64,000 nt of DNA, taken from an uncultured bacterium (GTDB lineage: Bacteria > Actinomycetota > Thermoleophilia > Solirubrobacterales > 70-9). Positions 40,291 to 49,407 of this stretch are shown here, one piece after another (position 1 is the first letter of the stretch; each line of letters opens with the position of its first letter). The notes beneath the pieces are model-generated. The model did not search any database. It was not told where the DNA came from and saw nothing but the letters and a program-made list of their open reading frames with translations. The position numbers and the translations under genes are program-made. The stretch lies in the NCBI GenBank assembly GCA_903901855.1, contig CAIUSP010000042.1, positions 1-64,000 on the forward strand. The letters are read 5' to 3'.

Positions 40291-41280
40291 TTAGTGACCG
40301 AGCTGCCTCATCACCGTCGACATCTGGCCGACCTTGCCGCGCAGGCAGCCGATCGTGTACGGGTACTCATTGTTGGTGTGGTAGTGGTACATGTACTTCT
40401 TCTTGCCGTCCCAACGAATCCAGCCGTAGTGGCCGTGGCATTCGTCGAGCTGAGCATTCGTGATCGGCTTGCGGGTGGAGCCCGTCACAGCACCACGCCG
40501 AGGTCCCTCGCTGTAAGGCCCGTAAATGCCGAAGCCGTCGGCGGCGTAGCCGTATAGCGGCGATGGCTCACCCTTCTTGCCCTGGTTGGGGAAGCACTTC
40601 CACGAAAAGCCGTGGTAGTGGTACTGCTCGGCGTACGGATGGCCCCAGCACTTGTCGTACGGCAGCGCCGCGCTTGGGCTGACCGCCTTGAAGTCAGCAC
40701 TCACGGCGACCTCCGCGTGAATCGCGGCGCCGGTCTGCGATGCAATGCCTACAGCTAGCGATTCGATACAAGAGGGCCTTGGCTGAACCTTCGGGTTCCG
40801 CGGCACAGTCAGCGACATGTCGTACTGACGCACTGGTATCTCGGCAGCGTTCGCATAACCCTGCGCCGGAAGCGCAGCGTAATACGAATAAGCATCACTG
40901 CTCGAAGGGACCGGAAACCGGCCAAACGAATGGTTCGGAATTCCATTCCCCTTCAGGTGGCGCTTTTTCGAGGTGAGCTTGATCGAGAAGCGGTGCTTCT
41001 TCTTGACCGAGCCGGGCACCGTGGGGATGTCAGCAATATTGATCGTGGTCCCAGACACCCAGGGTTCGCTCGCGTTGGTCAACGTCGTTGGGAACGTAAT
41101 ACCCTGGATCACCCGCGGGCAGAAGTACAGCGTGTTCTTTGCCGGGGAGCCAATGCTCGTCCCGGTTGGCGGTGTCTTGAGCGTCGTCGGTACTAAGACG
41201 CACGCGACAACTACTGGCACAACAAGAAGTCCCCCCGCGAACGCCGCAAGGGCGGTGGCCACAAAGCTCCTCATCTTCAT
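40291..41280 (-). CDS. YHYH-domain protein, exported
   Basis: A 329-residue protein with an N-terminal signal or anchor helix (ATALAAFAGGLLVVPVVVAC). The YHYH domain is marked by EQYHYHGFSWKCF, GYAADGFGIYGPY and ECHGHYGWI with a YMYHYHTNNEYPY tail, the repeated Tyr-His signature that suggests metal binding. YHYH proteins are extracellular and mostly uncharacterised. A GGAGG lies 9 bp before the ATG at 41280. It lies between the Fn3 protein and a TetR gene, all on the minus strand. Confidence 0.85.
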   Translation of the reverse strand: MKMRSFVATALAAFAGGLLVVPVVVACVLVPTTLKTPPTGTSIGSPAKNTLYFCPRVIQGITFPTTLTNASEPWVSGTTINIADIPTVPGSVKKKHRFSIKLTSKKRHLKGNGIPNHSFGRFPVPSSSDAYSYYAALPAQGYANAAEIPVRQYDMSLTVPRNPKVQPRPSCIESLAVGIASQTGAAIHAEVAVSADFKAVSPSAALPYDKCWGHPYAEQYHYHGFSWKCFPNQGKKGEPSPLYGYAADGFGIYGPYSEGPRRGAVTGSTRKPITNAQLDECHGHYGWIRWDGKKKYMYHYHTNNEYPYTIGCLRGKVGQMSTVMRQLGH

Positions 41281-41406
41281 TACTCGGCACCTCCATGGAT
41301 CATCGTGGTTTTCCCTGCCACGAAGACTATAACAACCATCTGCTCTTCAGTCGAGGCTGGAGATCCGAGAGGCCGCGCTTGATGGTCTCGTTGGCGTTGC
41401 AGCCGA

Positions 41407-42048
41407 CTACTGAGAGGGTCCGCCAAGCGGTGACAGTGGCGCCTTCACCAACTTGCGTGCACGCGCCGGAGTGAAGCCCACTAGAGAAAGCGCAACCTCG
41501 ACAACAGCATCCGCCTCGTCGGGCTTAGGTTTCGGCAATGACCCCTGCCGAATGAACTCATCGACGAGACAGGCGAGAAAGAGTCGTGTTCGCCTCTCGA
41601 TCTGATCGACTCGAATAACCCCGTCTGCGACGAGGCGTTCGACTCTCGCCCCAAGGTCTACCGTCAGGGCATCCAAATCGATCAGAGTAGTCCGTAAGAC
41701 ACTCAACCCAATACGCGCGAACTCGGGCTGGAACTCGTGACCACGCACCCCCAAGCGGGCCCCAGCGACGAATTGTTCGATCTCGGTGGGCAGATCGGAG
41801 ACAGCCTCCGTCATCCAGGCTTCCCAGCGCTGCAGCACGTCAACGATCGCTGCAGCGAGAAGCCCCTCCTTCGAGCCGAAATGCTTATAGAGAGTGGCGA
41901 TGGAAACACGGGCCGACGCCGCCAAGTCCTCGATCGTTACCTCCGGTCCTCGCTCAGCGATCGTGTCCTGAGCCGAGACAATCAGCGCGGCGCGCCGACG
42001 TTCGAGATGAGCACTTTGGCGACTTGATTTGACGGAATCTTGGGTCAT
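41407..42048 (-). CDS. TetR/AcrR family regulator
   Basis: A 213-residue repressor: N-terminal helix-turn-helix in ALIVSAQDTIAERGPEVTIE and SARVSIATLYKHFGSKEGLL, then a ligand domain with LERLVADGVIRVDQIERRTR, the TetR C-terminal family region 33-like tail. It is on the minus strand upstream of the YHYH gene, 126 bp away, and may control it or its own gene; no operator is evident. The ATG at 42048 is the natural start. Confidence 0.9.
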   Translation of the reverse strand: MTQDSVKSSRQSAHLERRRAALIVSAQDTIAERGPEVTIEDLAASARVSIATLYKHFGSKEGLLAAAIVDVLQRWEAWMTEAVSDLPTEIEQFVAGARLGVRGHEFQPEFARIGLSVLRTTLIDLDALTVDLGARVERLVADGVIRVDQIERRTRLFLACLVDEFIRQGSLPKPKPDEADAVVEVALSLVGFTPARARKLVKAPLSPLGGPSQ

Positions 42049-42122
42049 CTTGGATCCAGCAAGCGACCATACCGAAGGGTCCCAACGGTGGATGGCGAAC
42101 GGCTAGCGGGACCCAGAAGAAG

Positions 42123-42380
42123 CTACTTCTCTCGGTGGCTGCATCCAGGCCAGCAGCAGGGGCGCCGCATTCCCTCTTCCAGCTCTTCCTGGGTGCGACG
42201 GATGCGGCGCTCGCGCGTCTCGACCTTCTTTGCGTCTTCTACCCAGCAGATGAACTCATTGCGGGCCAAGGGGGTGATGTCCTTCCAAGCATCGAGCGCC
42301 ACCTCATTGCCGACCAGCGCAGTGCGCAAGTCGACCGGAAGTTTGTGAACCACTCCTCCCGGAACTCTCTGACTAGCCAT
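42123..42380 (-). CDS. YdeI/OmpD-associated family protein
   Basis: An 85-residue protein. Starting at the ATG at 42380 (MASQRVPGGVVHKLPVDLRT), it contains the family signature in NEFICWVEDAKKVETRERRI and the C-terminal RRPCCWPGC. This matches the short YdeI/OmpD-associated (bacteriocin-protection-like) proteins, which are usually less than 100 residues in this form. The biochemical role is unknown. The longer open frame to 42650 overlaps the start of the downstream hydrolase region and is a shadow. Confidence 0.85.
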   Translation of the reverse strand: MASQRVPGGVVHKLPVDLRTALVGNEVALDAWKDITPLARNEFICWVEDAKKVETRERRIRRTQEELEEGMRRPCCWPGCSHREK

Positions 42381-42411
42381 CGGGCGAAGATAGCGCCCGA
42401 GGTTGCCGCGA

Positions 42412-44733
42412 TCAGCCGCCGTTGCCGGCAGGCACGTAATCGCGCCAGGGCTGGCCGCGAAGGGCGTTGTAGGGCGGCAGGTCGGTCTTGGCGCTGACTC
42501 CGGGCAGGACCGGAAGCACGAGTCTCGAGGCGAACTTGCCTCCGAGCCCGATCGTGTTGGGGATGGTTCCGTCCTCGATCGTGTCGAAGTCCCAGATCTG
42601 ACGGTCGCCACCAGGCGCCTGGATGTTGAGCCTGATCTTGGAGCCCGCACGGAACGCGTGCGCTGCAGGGAACACCGGAACCCTGACCAGCGTCCACTTG
42701 CCGGAAGGCAGCGGAGCGGAGTCCTTCTCGAGATGCGTCGGCACCGGGTTCAACACCGTGGACTTGCTCCGATCGAGCTTGCGGTGCGATGCCCTCAGCC
42801 AACCGCTCTGCACCAGCACCTCCTTGCCGTCGGGCCGGACCTCGGTGAGCGTCGCCTGGAGATCCGTATCCGACGCGGAGGACTTGAGCCAGAGGTCCAC
42901 GCTGATGTCACCTGCGATCACCGTGTCACGCGCCAGGGCGGGAGTGATGAAGCCGAGTCCCCTCCCGTTCACCATCGGCTGCCAGTTGTAGTTGGGCTGC
43001 GCCCGCCACTCGGAACCGTCGGTGATGGTCTGGGCTGGCCTCGCAGCGGGATCTCCGAGATAGCTGGTCGTGTCGAGGCTGGCCGGCCTGGTCGGCTTCA
43101 TGCGACCGCTGTCGCCGGTGAGATACCACGAGGTCGGCTTGACCGACCTGATCGGCCAACTGTCGAAGTTCAACTCCCATGCACCACCCAGAGCGCCCGG
43201 CGAACCGTCGATCGCGTCGCCGTTGTCCATCAGGAGACGCACGCGCTTGTCCCTCCGGAACGCGGTCTTCGCCTTGGCAGCACTCGTGTAGCCGGCGAAC
43301 CTCGACTGCACGATCGGGAGTGCATCGGCACCGACGAATTCCGTATAGAAGAAGTCGCCCAGTCCGAGGACGAGATCAGGCACTCGGGGAACCTCGTTGG
43401 CCACGTACAGCTTCATGAACTCGAACCAGCGGGTCATCGTGCTCGGTCCGAGCGAATCGCCGTGGACTCCGTTCTGCAGGCTGATCCAGACGTTCGGGTT
43501 GCTCTTCAGCCTCGACAGGCTGTCGACGAAGTGCCCACCGGTCTGTTCGTCCTGGAAGGCGCCCACGAGGAAGGTCGGTACCCGGATCTTGTTCATCCAG
43601 AAGGAGGGAGCCCTCTGGGCGAACAGGCGCGGCGTGCGATACGGGTTGTCCTGGATCAACTGCTCGAAGTCGAGGGTCTGCAATCGCATCTCCTGGTTGG
43701 CGGCGCAGGTCGGGTCGTAATCCGGACTCGACGGATCGGCGAGCTCCCGTGCCCAGGGCTGGCCTCCGCCCGGCGCAGGCTCGGCATCGTCGGCGCGCTG
43801 GGTGATCCACGAGAAGGCGAAGCCCTTGTTGAAGATGCCGCCGGGATAGCCCGTCGCCGAGTAGACGTCGTCGGTGACCGACAACGGTGAGATCGCCGCC
43901 AGATGCGGCGGCCGCGTGCCCGCGGTGAGCAACTGGGTGATGCCCGAGAACGAGATCCCGGCCATACCGACCTTTCCGCCCTTCACCCAATCCTGAGCAG
44001 CCACAGTCTCGACCACGTCGTAGCCGTCGTAGATGGTCGGCAGGCCGAACAGGTCGAAGGCGCCACCGGAGCATCCCGAGCCGCGCATCTGCACGCTGAC
44101 CGTGGCGAATCCGAACATCCGACCGAGGGCGCCACCGACGATGGTCGAAGACGCAGGAAGGAGATCCGGGTTACCGGCATCTCCACCGGTGAGGGCTGTG
44201 ATCAGATCTCCGGGCGCCGCGGTCTGATATCCGGAGTACTCGATCAGGGTCGGGAATTTCGCGCCGGCGAGGCTGCTTGCGCCGAAGGGCAGGCGAACCG
44301 TCACCGCCAGCTTGGTGCCGTCACGGGTGGTGACGTAGTTGAGGCCTTGCTGCAGGTCCTGGCGTTCGTAGAAGGTCTGCTTGGGGTGGGCGCCCCTCCG
44401 CTTGACCGTCAGCAAGGGGCTCCGCACGGTGCCGCCACCGGTCGAGCTGGCTACGCGGTACTGGGCGCCCTCCTTGAGGAAGTAGAAGATCTTCGAACCG
44501 TAGGAGTCGGCCACCCCCTGCTGGACCGTCTTGCCTGCAGGTGTGACGAGCTTCAGCGCCTGACCGGGATCTGCGTCGGTCACATGGATCTCGCCGATCG
44601 ATGCAGCCGAGTCGAAGTTCGGCGCAGCGGCATCGGCCTCGGTCGCACCCAGAGCAGCGAACAGCAGCAGCGCGGAGATCGCCCCTGCAGCGACGAGTCT
44701 GGTGTTCCTCCCTGTGCGAACCACCGTGGCCAA
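42412..44733 (-). CDS. Secreted CocE/NonD-type alpha/beta hydrolase (X-Pro dipeptidyl-peptidase-like)
   Basis: A 773-residue exported serine hydrolase. A signal peptide (LVAAGAISALLLFAALGATE) is followed by the catalytic S15 domain, YVTTRDGTKLAVTVRLP, VQMRGSGCSGGAFDLFG and the nucleophile elbow GMAGISFSGITQ; the C-terminal half carries the beta-sandwich (X-Pro dipeptidyl-peptidase C-terminal-like; FITPALARDTVIAGDISVDL). Members cleave X-Pro dipeptides, cocaine-like esters or beta-lactam side chains; the substrate is open. The frame begins at a TTG (44733); a GTG three codons later is an alternative. It is followed downstream by the YdeI gene. Confidence 0.9.
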   Translation of the reverse strand: MATVVRTGRNTRLVAAGAISALLLFAALGATEADAAAPNFDSAASIGEIHVTDADPGQALKLVTPAGKTVQQGVADSYGSKIFYFLKEGAQYRVASSTGGGTVRSPLLTVKRRGAHPKQTFYERQDLQQGLNYVTTRDGTKLAVTVRLPFGASSLAGAKFPTLIEYSGYQTAAPGDLITALTGGDAGNPDLLPASSTIVGGALGRMFGFATVSVQMRGSGCSGGAFDLFGLPTIYDGYDVVETVAAQDWVKGGKVGMAGISFSGITQLLTAGTRPPHLAAISPLSVTDDVYSATGYPGGIFNKGFAFSWITQRADDAEPAPGGGQPWARELADPSSPDYDPTCAANQEMRLQTLDFEQLIQDNPYRTPRLFAQRAPSFWMNKIRVPTFLVGAFQDEQTGGHFVDSLSRLKSNPNVWISLQNGVHGDSLGPSTMTRWFEFMKLYVANEVPRVPDLVLGLGDFFYTEFVGADALPIVQSRFAGYTSAAKAKTAFRRDKRVRLLMDNGDAIDGSPGALGGAWELNFDSWPIRSVKPTSWYLTGDSGRMKPTRPASLDTTSYLGDPAARPAQTITDGSEWRAQPNYNWQPMVNGRGLGFITPALARDTVIAGDISVDLWLKSSASDTDLQATLTEVRPDGKEVLVQSGWLRASHRKLDRSKSTVLNPVPTHLEKDSAPLPSGKWTLVRVPVFPAAHAFRAGSKIRLNIQAPGGDRQIWDFDTIEDGTIPNTIGLGGKFASRLVLPVLPGVSAKTDLPPYNALRGQPWRDYVPAGNGG

Positions 44734-44757
44734 CTCTACCGGAATCGACCCGGGTAA

Positions 44758-45195
44758 CTAGGCAGCAGCCAGCTGGGAATCGAGCTTGGCGATGCTGCGG
44801 GTGATGTCGCGAGAGAGCTTCCTGCGCACCAACGGGGCCAGACCGGGAATGTGGGAGGCAACCCGGATCCGGTAGTCGATGTTGGTCCCGCCACCGGAGA
44901 CGTCGCTCAACGCGACGATCCCGATGTGGTTGCGCAGCGGACCACCCTTGGTGATTCGATACTCGATCAGCGAGTGCGGCTCGAACTTGGTGATGGTCTC
45001 CTCGAGCGGGCGGGCGGGGCCTACTTTGACCCGCCGCACGGAGCCCACCCCGTTGCGCTCGGTGTTGCCATCTCGCACTCTGGAGATTTCTGCCCCGAGC
45101 AGCGGACCAAGGTTCTCGTGCTCTGCCAGGAACTCGAATACCGCCTCGCGGGGAGTCGAAACATCTTGGTTTACCTCCACCCAGTACTCACGCAT
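44758..45195 (-). CDS. SRPBCC family protein
   Basis: A 145-residue START-like fold protein: VEVNQDVSTPREAVFEFLAE at the start, then strands including RRVKVGPARPLEETITKFEP and a C-terminal helix with LVRRKLSRDITRSIAKLDSQ. SRPBCC proteins bind hydrophobic ligands or act as polyketide cyclases/aromatases; the ligand here is unknown. The ATG at 45195 lies 54 bp from the divergent gene at 45250, and the stop is 24 bp before the CocE-type hydrolase, perhaps an operon. Confidence 0.88.
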   Translation of the reverse strand: MREYWVEVNQDVSTPREAVFEFLAEHENLGPLLGAEISRVRDGNTERNGVGSVRRVKVGPARPLEETITKFEPHSLIEYRITKGGPLRNHIGIVALSDVSGGGTNIDYRIRVASHIPGLAPLVRRKLSRDITRSIAKLDSQLAAA

Positions 45196-45249
45196 TGCGT
45201 CAGTTTGTCAGAAGGAGGCGGTGCCGTTCGCTCCACTACCGTTCCGCTC

Positions 45250-45957
45250 ATGTCATCGCCAGCCGAGCCCCGATACGGCACGCCCAACTGGGAGATGTTG
45301 AGCGGATGGTTCGATCTGCCGAAAGAAGACGATGGTCCCTTCTGGGCGGTCAACCTGATGAAGTACCGGGCAATCGCCGACTACGCCGACGGACGCGAGA
45401 CGACACTCACCGGTCGTGAGGCCGACGATCTCTACGCGCCGTTCGGTCCGATCGAGGCAGTGGGAGGAATGGTCGCCTTCGGCGCCGATGTGTCGAAGCA
45501 ACTTCGTGGCTCACCTGACTACGACCGCATAGCGATCGTCCGCTATCCAACTCGCGCATCGTTTCTCGATATGCAGCGGCGAGAGGACTTTCAGGAACTG
45601 CACGTGCACAAAGACGCAGGAATGGAGTTCACAATCGTCATGGCCTGTACACCGGACTCGATCGACCCGGCGCATACGAATAGCGACGGAACGCTCGTGA
45701 TGCGGGTGAGGCGTCTGACCGAAGGCGTCGAGCCCTCAGCCGATCCGGATGGAGTGACTCCGATAGCCCACTTCGAGACCGAGGGCGCGATCATCGGCGA
45801 CGGCAGCGTCTGGCACCAGGTCCTATTGGACTGGGTCGCCGGTGCCGAGATCGATCAGCTGATCAAGTCAGAGGGTGTGGAAGAAGAGATAGTGATGGTG
45901 CTCGACCCGCCGGTGATAGACGCGCTCGTCGAGTCGGTGGAGACTGCCGCGAGTTAG
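45250..45957 (+). CDS. DUF1330-like ferredoxin-fold protein, two-domain
   Basis: A 235-residue protein; the start is the ATG at 45250, since the open frame upstream is antisense to the SRPBCC gene. WAVNLMKYRAIADYADGR, PDYDRIAIVRYPTRASFLDM and HVHKDAGMEFTIVMACTPDS resemble the DUF1330/dimeric alpha-beta barrel pattern. A second, weaker copy begins about residue 135 (TLVMRVRRLTEGV), ending VMVLDPPVIDALV. Function unknown. It is divergent from the SRPBCC gene. Confidence 0.75.
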   Translation: MSSPAEPRYGTPNWEMLSGWFDLPKEDDGPFWAVNLMKYRAIADYADGRETTLTGREADDLYAPFGPIEAVGGMVAFGADVSKQLRGSPDYDRIAIVRYPTRASFLDMQRREDFQELHVHKDAGMEFTIVMACTPDSIDPAHTNSDGTLVMRVRRLTEGVEPSADPDGVTPIAHFETEGAIIGDGSVWHQVLLDWVAGAEIDQLIKSEGVEEEIVMVLDPPVIDALVESVETAAS

Positions 45958-45967
45958 ATCCAGATCA

Positions 45968-46000
45968 CCCGCCCGCACGAACTCGATCCGCACGGGCGGG
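45968..46000. terminator. GC-rich hairpin between convergent genes
   Basis: CCCGCCCG (45968) pairs with CGGGCGGG (45993), an 8-bp stem with a 17-base loop, 10 bp after the stop of the DUF1330-like gene and 14 bp from the stop of the convergent lipoprotein gene. Without a T-run, it may terminate both as a U-less hairpin. Confidence 0.5.
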
Positions 46001-46014
46001 CAACCGGAGGAGAA

Positions 46015-46290
46015 TCAGGGAATGTTCGCGCAGTTCTCGGGATAGCCCTTGTTGTTCTTCAGGCATTCCTTCTTCTGCTTCGAAACGCTCTCGTTCTGAT
46101 TCTGATTCTGATTCTGATTCTGATTCTGATTCTGATTCTGATTCTGTTTCTGGTTCTGGTTGTCGTTCTGCTCCTCGACCGTCTTGGTCACAGTCGAAGT
46201 GGTGCTACCGCTGCTGCCGCATGCGGCAACCCCAACAGCAAGCGCTGCGACGCAGGCAATTGCCAGAAACACGCGTGTGAATTTGCTCAC
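46015..46290 (-). CDS. Small lipoprotein with Gln-Asn repeat
   Basis: A 91-residue protein. The lipobox LAVGVAACGSS at the end of a signal peptide marks a lipoprotein anchored at Cys24. After a TSTVTKTVEEQ linker, residues 40-70 are almost pure Gln-Asn (QN)n, encoded by an uninterrupted hexanucleotide repeat. The C-terminal 25 residues have two cysteines (KKECLKNNKGYPENCANIP), probably a disulfide. GTG start at 46290 with AAGG upstream. No family is recognised; the low-complexity linker suggests a spacer between membrane and a small terminal knob. Confidence 0.8.
   Translation of the reverse strand: MSKFTRVFLAIACVAALAVGVAACGSSGSTTSTVTKTVEEQNDNQNQKQNQNQNQNQNQNQNQNQNESVSKQKKECLKNNKGYPENCANIP
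46094..46146 (+). repeat. Hexanucleotide microsatellite (TTCTGA)n
   Basis: About 8.8 perfect copies of TTCTGA, in the lipoprotein gene. On the coding strand each unit is one Gln-Asn pair, so slipped-strand changes alter length without changing frame. Such repeats are prone to variation between strains. Confidence 0.9.
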
Positions 46291-46402
46291 GTGAACCTTT
46301 CCGCTTGGAATGGAGCTTCTCTTACCCGAAGGAAGCTACTCGGTCATGACCGCTAATTGGCGAGCTGCGCAGGATTGAACGCATACGGCTAGATTGACCG
46401 CG

Positions 46403-46969
46403 ATGCGTCTGCCGAAGCGGAAGAACCTCGCGGACATCTCGAGCGCCTACCGCTCGAGTCCGGTCTACGTGGTGATCGCATCGGTTCTGACCATGGCGGT
46501 CATCGGGATCCTGGCAATCTGGCGCAGCGAGCCGTTCGTCTTCCCGCCGCTCGGACCCACGATCTTCATCCTGTTCGCTTTCCCCCTCGCCCAGGAGGCC
46601 AACCCCCGCAACGTGATCGGCGCTTATCTGGCCGGCCTAGCCGCTGGGATAGTGGCCCTGCTGATCTTCGGGCTGGTCGACGTCCCGCCCGACATCACCG
46701 ACCTGTCCTGGAACAGGCTGGGAGCGATCCTCTTCAGCCTCGGCCTGGCAATCGCTCTCATCATGGGGTTCAGGCTCCTGCATGTCCCGGGAGTGGCGAC
46801 CGCTTTGGTGGTGGGGATGGGCCTGCTCTCGCAGCCGGAGGACTGGCTGTTCATGGTGGTAGGAGTCGTCGCGGTGACGGCCCTCGCCGTGGTGATCAAC
46901 CGGATCGTCGGAATCCCCCACCCGCTCTGGCGCGATCCTGGCGCCAAGAGAGCAACAGGCAGGGACTGA
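46403..46969 (+). CDS. HPP family integral membrane protein
   Basis: A 188-residue protein with about four to five helices and the family signature VFPPLGPTIFILFAFPLAQE followed by ANPRNVIGAYLAG, then VPGVATALVVGMGLL and a C-terminal helix. HPP proteins are thought to transport nitrite in some organisms, with most members uncharacterised. The start is the ATG at 46403; an upstream TTG in frame adds three residues. The stop is 7 bp from the end of the convergent secreted hydrolase gene. Confidence 0.88.
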   Translation: MRLPKRKNLADISSAYRSSPVYVVIASVLTMAVIGILAIWRSEPFVFPPLGPTIFILFAFPLAQEANPRNVIGAYLAGLAAGIVALLIFGLVDVPPDITDLSWNRLGAILFSLGLAIALIMGFRLLHVPGVATALVVGMGLLSQPEDWLFMVVGVVAVTALAVVINRIVGIPHPLWRDPGAKRATGRD

Positions 46970-46976
46970 AGCTGCC

Positions 46977-49403
46977 CTAGCGATCGACCACGAAGCCGCT
47001 GAAAGCACTGGTTCCCACACCTCGGGCGCCGCTGATGCTGACGAGGGCGAGGTCGATCGAGGTGCCCACCCTGGCCTCGTCGGACAACGGGAGGGTGATC
47101 CTGTACCCGCCCGAACCTGCCCTGCGCGATTCGAGCACCAGCGGATCGTCTGCGCCGATCCGTCCAGAGTCCGGCAAGCCCCTACGCGCCCTGAACTCGG
47201 GGTCGAGGTCGGAGAAGTCGAGTGAGGAGCTGACAGCGCGCACCTCCGCCGAAATCGAAGCGGTGGCGTTGCGGGGCGAAAGACTCCATACGAGGCTCTC
47301 CCCTGGCTCAGCAACCGCAACGGGATCACGAGCGACCAAACGGGGGATCGAGGTTGGAGACAGGCCGTAGCTATTGACGGTGAAGCTGGCGGTCCACCGG
47401 CCCACGGTTGCGCCGCGGGTGGTGTAGATCCACGGCGCAACCGTGTCGGCGGCGAAATCGCCTGGGGCGTTCACCTCGACTTCCACGGTGGCTGACTTAC
47501 CGCCGGGGGGAACGATCGCCGTCTCATCGACAGCCGAAATGGCAGACGAACCGTCCATCCATACCCGGATGCGAGCACCGTTCGGCGCCGCCCTGTCGAG
47601 CCTGACTTCATAGGGAACGACCGTCGTCTGGCCTGGGGTCACCGTCTGGGTGAAATCCGAGATGCTCGCGGTCGGAAGAGCGGTTGCCTTCGGGGCCGGA
47701 CGGGCGCCTCGGCTGCTCGCATCGACAAACCAGGCTCGACCCGAGCCCGCTGTGGCCAAGCCCACCGATTCGACCCGGCTCAGATCGATGCCCTTGAATG
47801 CAGTTCGCGGAGCCCAGATCTGCTGCGGCCAGAGCCGGATGTCGCTGGCGGAACTGGTCACCGGCTCCACCGGATTGCCGAAGGAGCGGGCTACAGCCAC
47901 CTTCCCGCGCGCATCGCGGAGGGCAAGACGAACGGTTCCGGTGCTGGAGGGATCGAGGATCACCCGGGCACTGACCCGACGGATCCGGCTGAGATCCCTC
48001 GGGCGCGGAAACCCGAGGAGAGCCCGACCCGCCTGCGACCACTCCACTTGGAGCGCCGTTCGGCCGGGGAGATCGGGAACGTAATTGAAGAGCGGTCCAA
48101 GCCAGGCGGTGTCGTGGGCGGAGTACGGACCCACCACCCCTCTGGCGCAGGCATTCGGTGTGATGAACTCGTCCGAGAACGAGACGCCTGCGCAAACCGA
48201 GGCGCTCAGTGCGCTCGAGGCGACACGAGTTCCGCTGGCGGGAACCAGCAGCAGCCGATCAGGTCCCGCGATGCTCGCTGAGCGGACATCGGTGCCATCG
48301 GTGACGACTGCCCGCGGGCGCGGTCCGGTTCCGTCGAGCAGCGGAAGCATCGACCTGTTGCCGTCCTGGGTCATCCGGACTACGGCGGCCAGATACTCGC
48401 GTCCGACCACCCGCTCCGCTACCGGCGTCAGCCGCTGCGAATCCTCACACCTCCCCGAAGACGGATCTGGCCCATAGGAGTACTGCGCGTCGTCGGATCC
48501 GCTTTCAGAGACTGAGAGCCCCGGAGTCCATTCGGTGTTGAGGTAGTTGTGGTTCGCCCCGCCGATCCAGATGCTGCTCTGAAGTGCACCCTTGCCCTGA
48601 TAGAGATCCCTGCCGCGATCCACCAGAGTTTGGCCTTGCAGGTCCGCGACATCGCCATCGCAGGCTGGCAGGAGGGTGACGGTGGGAACGGTCGGCGGCG
48701 CAGAGCGTGAGAAGGCGACCGGAGCGAACGGCACCACTCCGGCCAGCCGGTACGGCTCGCTCGAGCGGTCCGCGATCATCTGCGCTGCACGCACCACTCC
48801 CTCGCCGCCGCGGCTGTGGCCCATCAAGACCGTCCGAGAGAGGTCCAGGTGCCCCGTGAATCTCGATCCGTAGATCGCGATGGGGCGCCGGTGGGCAGTC
48901 GCGAGCGTCGACAGATGATGCTCGATCAGTTTCGCTCTCGGTGTGGCACCGAAATCCTCTCCCCAATCCTGTGCGTTGATGCCGTTGGCAGAGATGCTGA
49001 TCACCACACGTCCCTGGCTTGCGAGCCGATCGGCCACGTAGCGGTATCCGGTGTAGCTCGGAACCGGGATCGCTCCGAAGCCGTCACACCACTGCGGCGT
49101 GGGATCCGGGGCCGGGATGTCTCCGACCTCAGCGCACCACTGGTGTCGACCGTGCAGGAGTAGTACGACCGGGAACCTCCCGCGCGCCACGCCCCCTCCC
49201 TGTCTGGAGGGAAAGGTGACCTCGGCGAGGCTCTCGACCCGATACGGCATCCCTACTTGGACCGATTCCCAGCCGCCGAACCCCTTCACGCGTTGCGTCG
49301 GGTAAGGACCTTGGCGACCCGGATCAGGGACGTCGGCGGAGGCGGTTGTCCCTCCAGCTAATCCGGTCATGCAGACCGCAACGACTGCCGCGAAGCGCTT
49401 CAT
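46977..49403 (-). CDS. Large secreted alpha/beta hydrolase
   Basis: An 808-residue exported protein with a signal peptide (AAVVAVCMTGLAGGTTASAD). The N-terminal half is an alpha/beta hydrolase with the dipeptidyl-like FPVVLLLHGRHQWC, oxyanion region and nucleophile elbow VLMGHSRGGEGVV; a downstream VPFAPVAFSRSAPP and WIGGANHNYLNTEW may hold the Asp/His. The C-terminal half (from about residue 450) is beta-rich, probably two carbohydrate- or surface-binding sandwiches. Similar proteins in actinobacteria are annotated as hydrolases of unknown substrate. The ATG at 49403 is 4 bp after the stop of the upstream secreted gene, so both are likely cotranscribed. Confidence 0.82.
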   Translation of the reverse strand: MKRFAAVVAVCMTGLAGGTTASADVPDPGRQGPYPTQRVKGFGGWESVQVGMPYRVESLAEVTFPSRQGGGVARGRFPVVLLLHGRHQWCAEVGDIPAPDPTPQWCDGFGAIPVPSYTGYRYVADRLASQGRVVISISANGINAQDWGEDFGATPRAKLIEHHLSTLATAHRRPIAIYGSRFTGHLDLSRTVLMGHSRGGEGVVRAAQMIADRSSEPYRLAGVVPFAPVAFSRSAPPTVPTVTLLPACDGDVADLQGQTLVDRGRDLYQGKGALQSSIWIGGANHNYLNTEWTPGLSVSESGSDDAQYSYGPDPSSGRCEDSQRLTPVAERVVGREYLAAVVRMTQDGNRSMLPLLDGTGPRPRAVVTDGTDVRSASIAGPDRLLLVPASGTRVASSALSASVCAGVSFSDEFITPNACARGVVGPYSAHDTAWLGPLFNYVPDLPGRTALQVEWSQAGRALLGFPRPRDLSRIRRVSARVILDPSSTGTVRLALRDARGKVAVARSFGNPVEPVTSSASDIRLWPQQIWAPRTAFKGIDLSRVESVGLATAGSGRAWFVDASSRGARPAPKATALPTASISDFTQTVTPGQTTVVPYEVRLDRAAPNGARIRVWMDGSSAISAVDETAIVPPGGKSATVEVEVNAPGDFAADTVAPWIYTTRGATVGRWTASFTVNSYGLSPTSIPRLVARDPVAVAEPGESLVWSLSPRNATASISAEVRAVSSSLDFSDLDPEFRARRGLPDSGRIGADDPLVLESRRAGSGGYRITLPLSDEARVGTSIDLALVSISGARGVGTSAFSGFVVDR

Positions 49404-49407
49404 CTAC

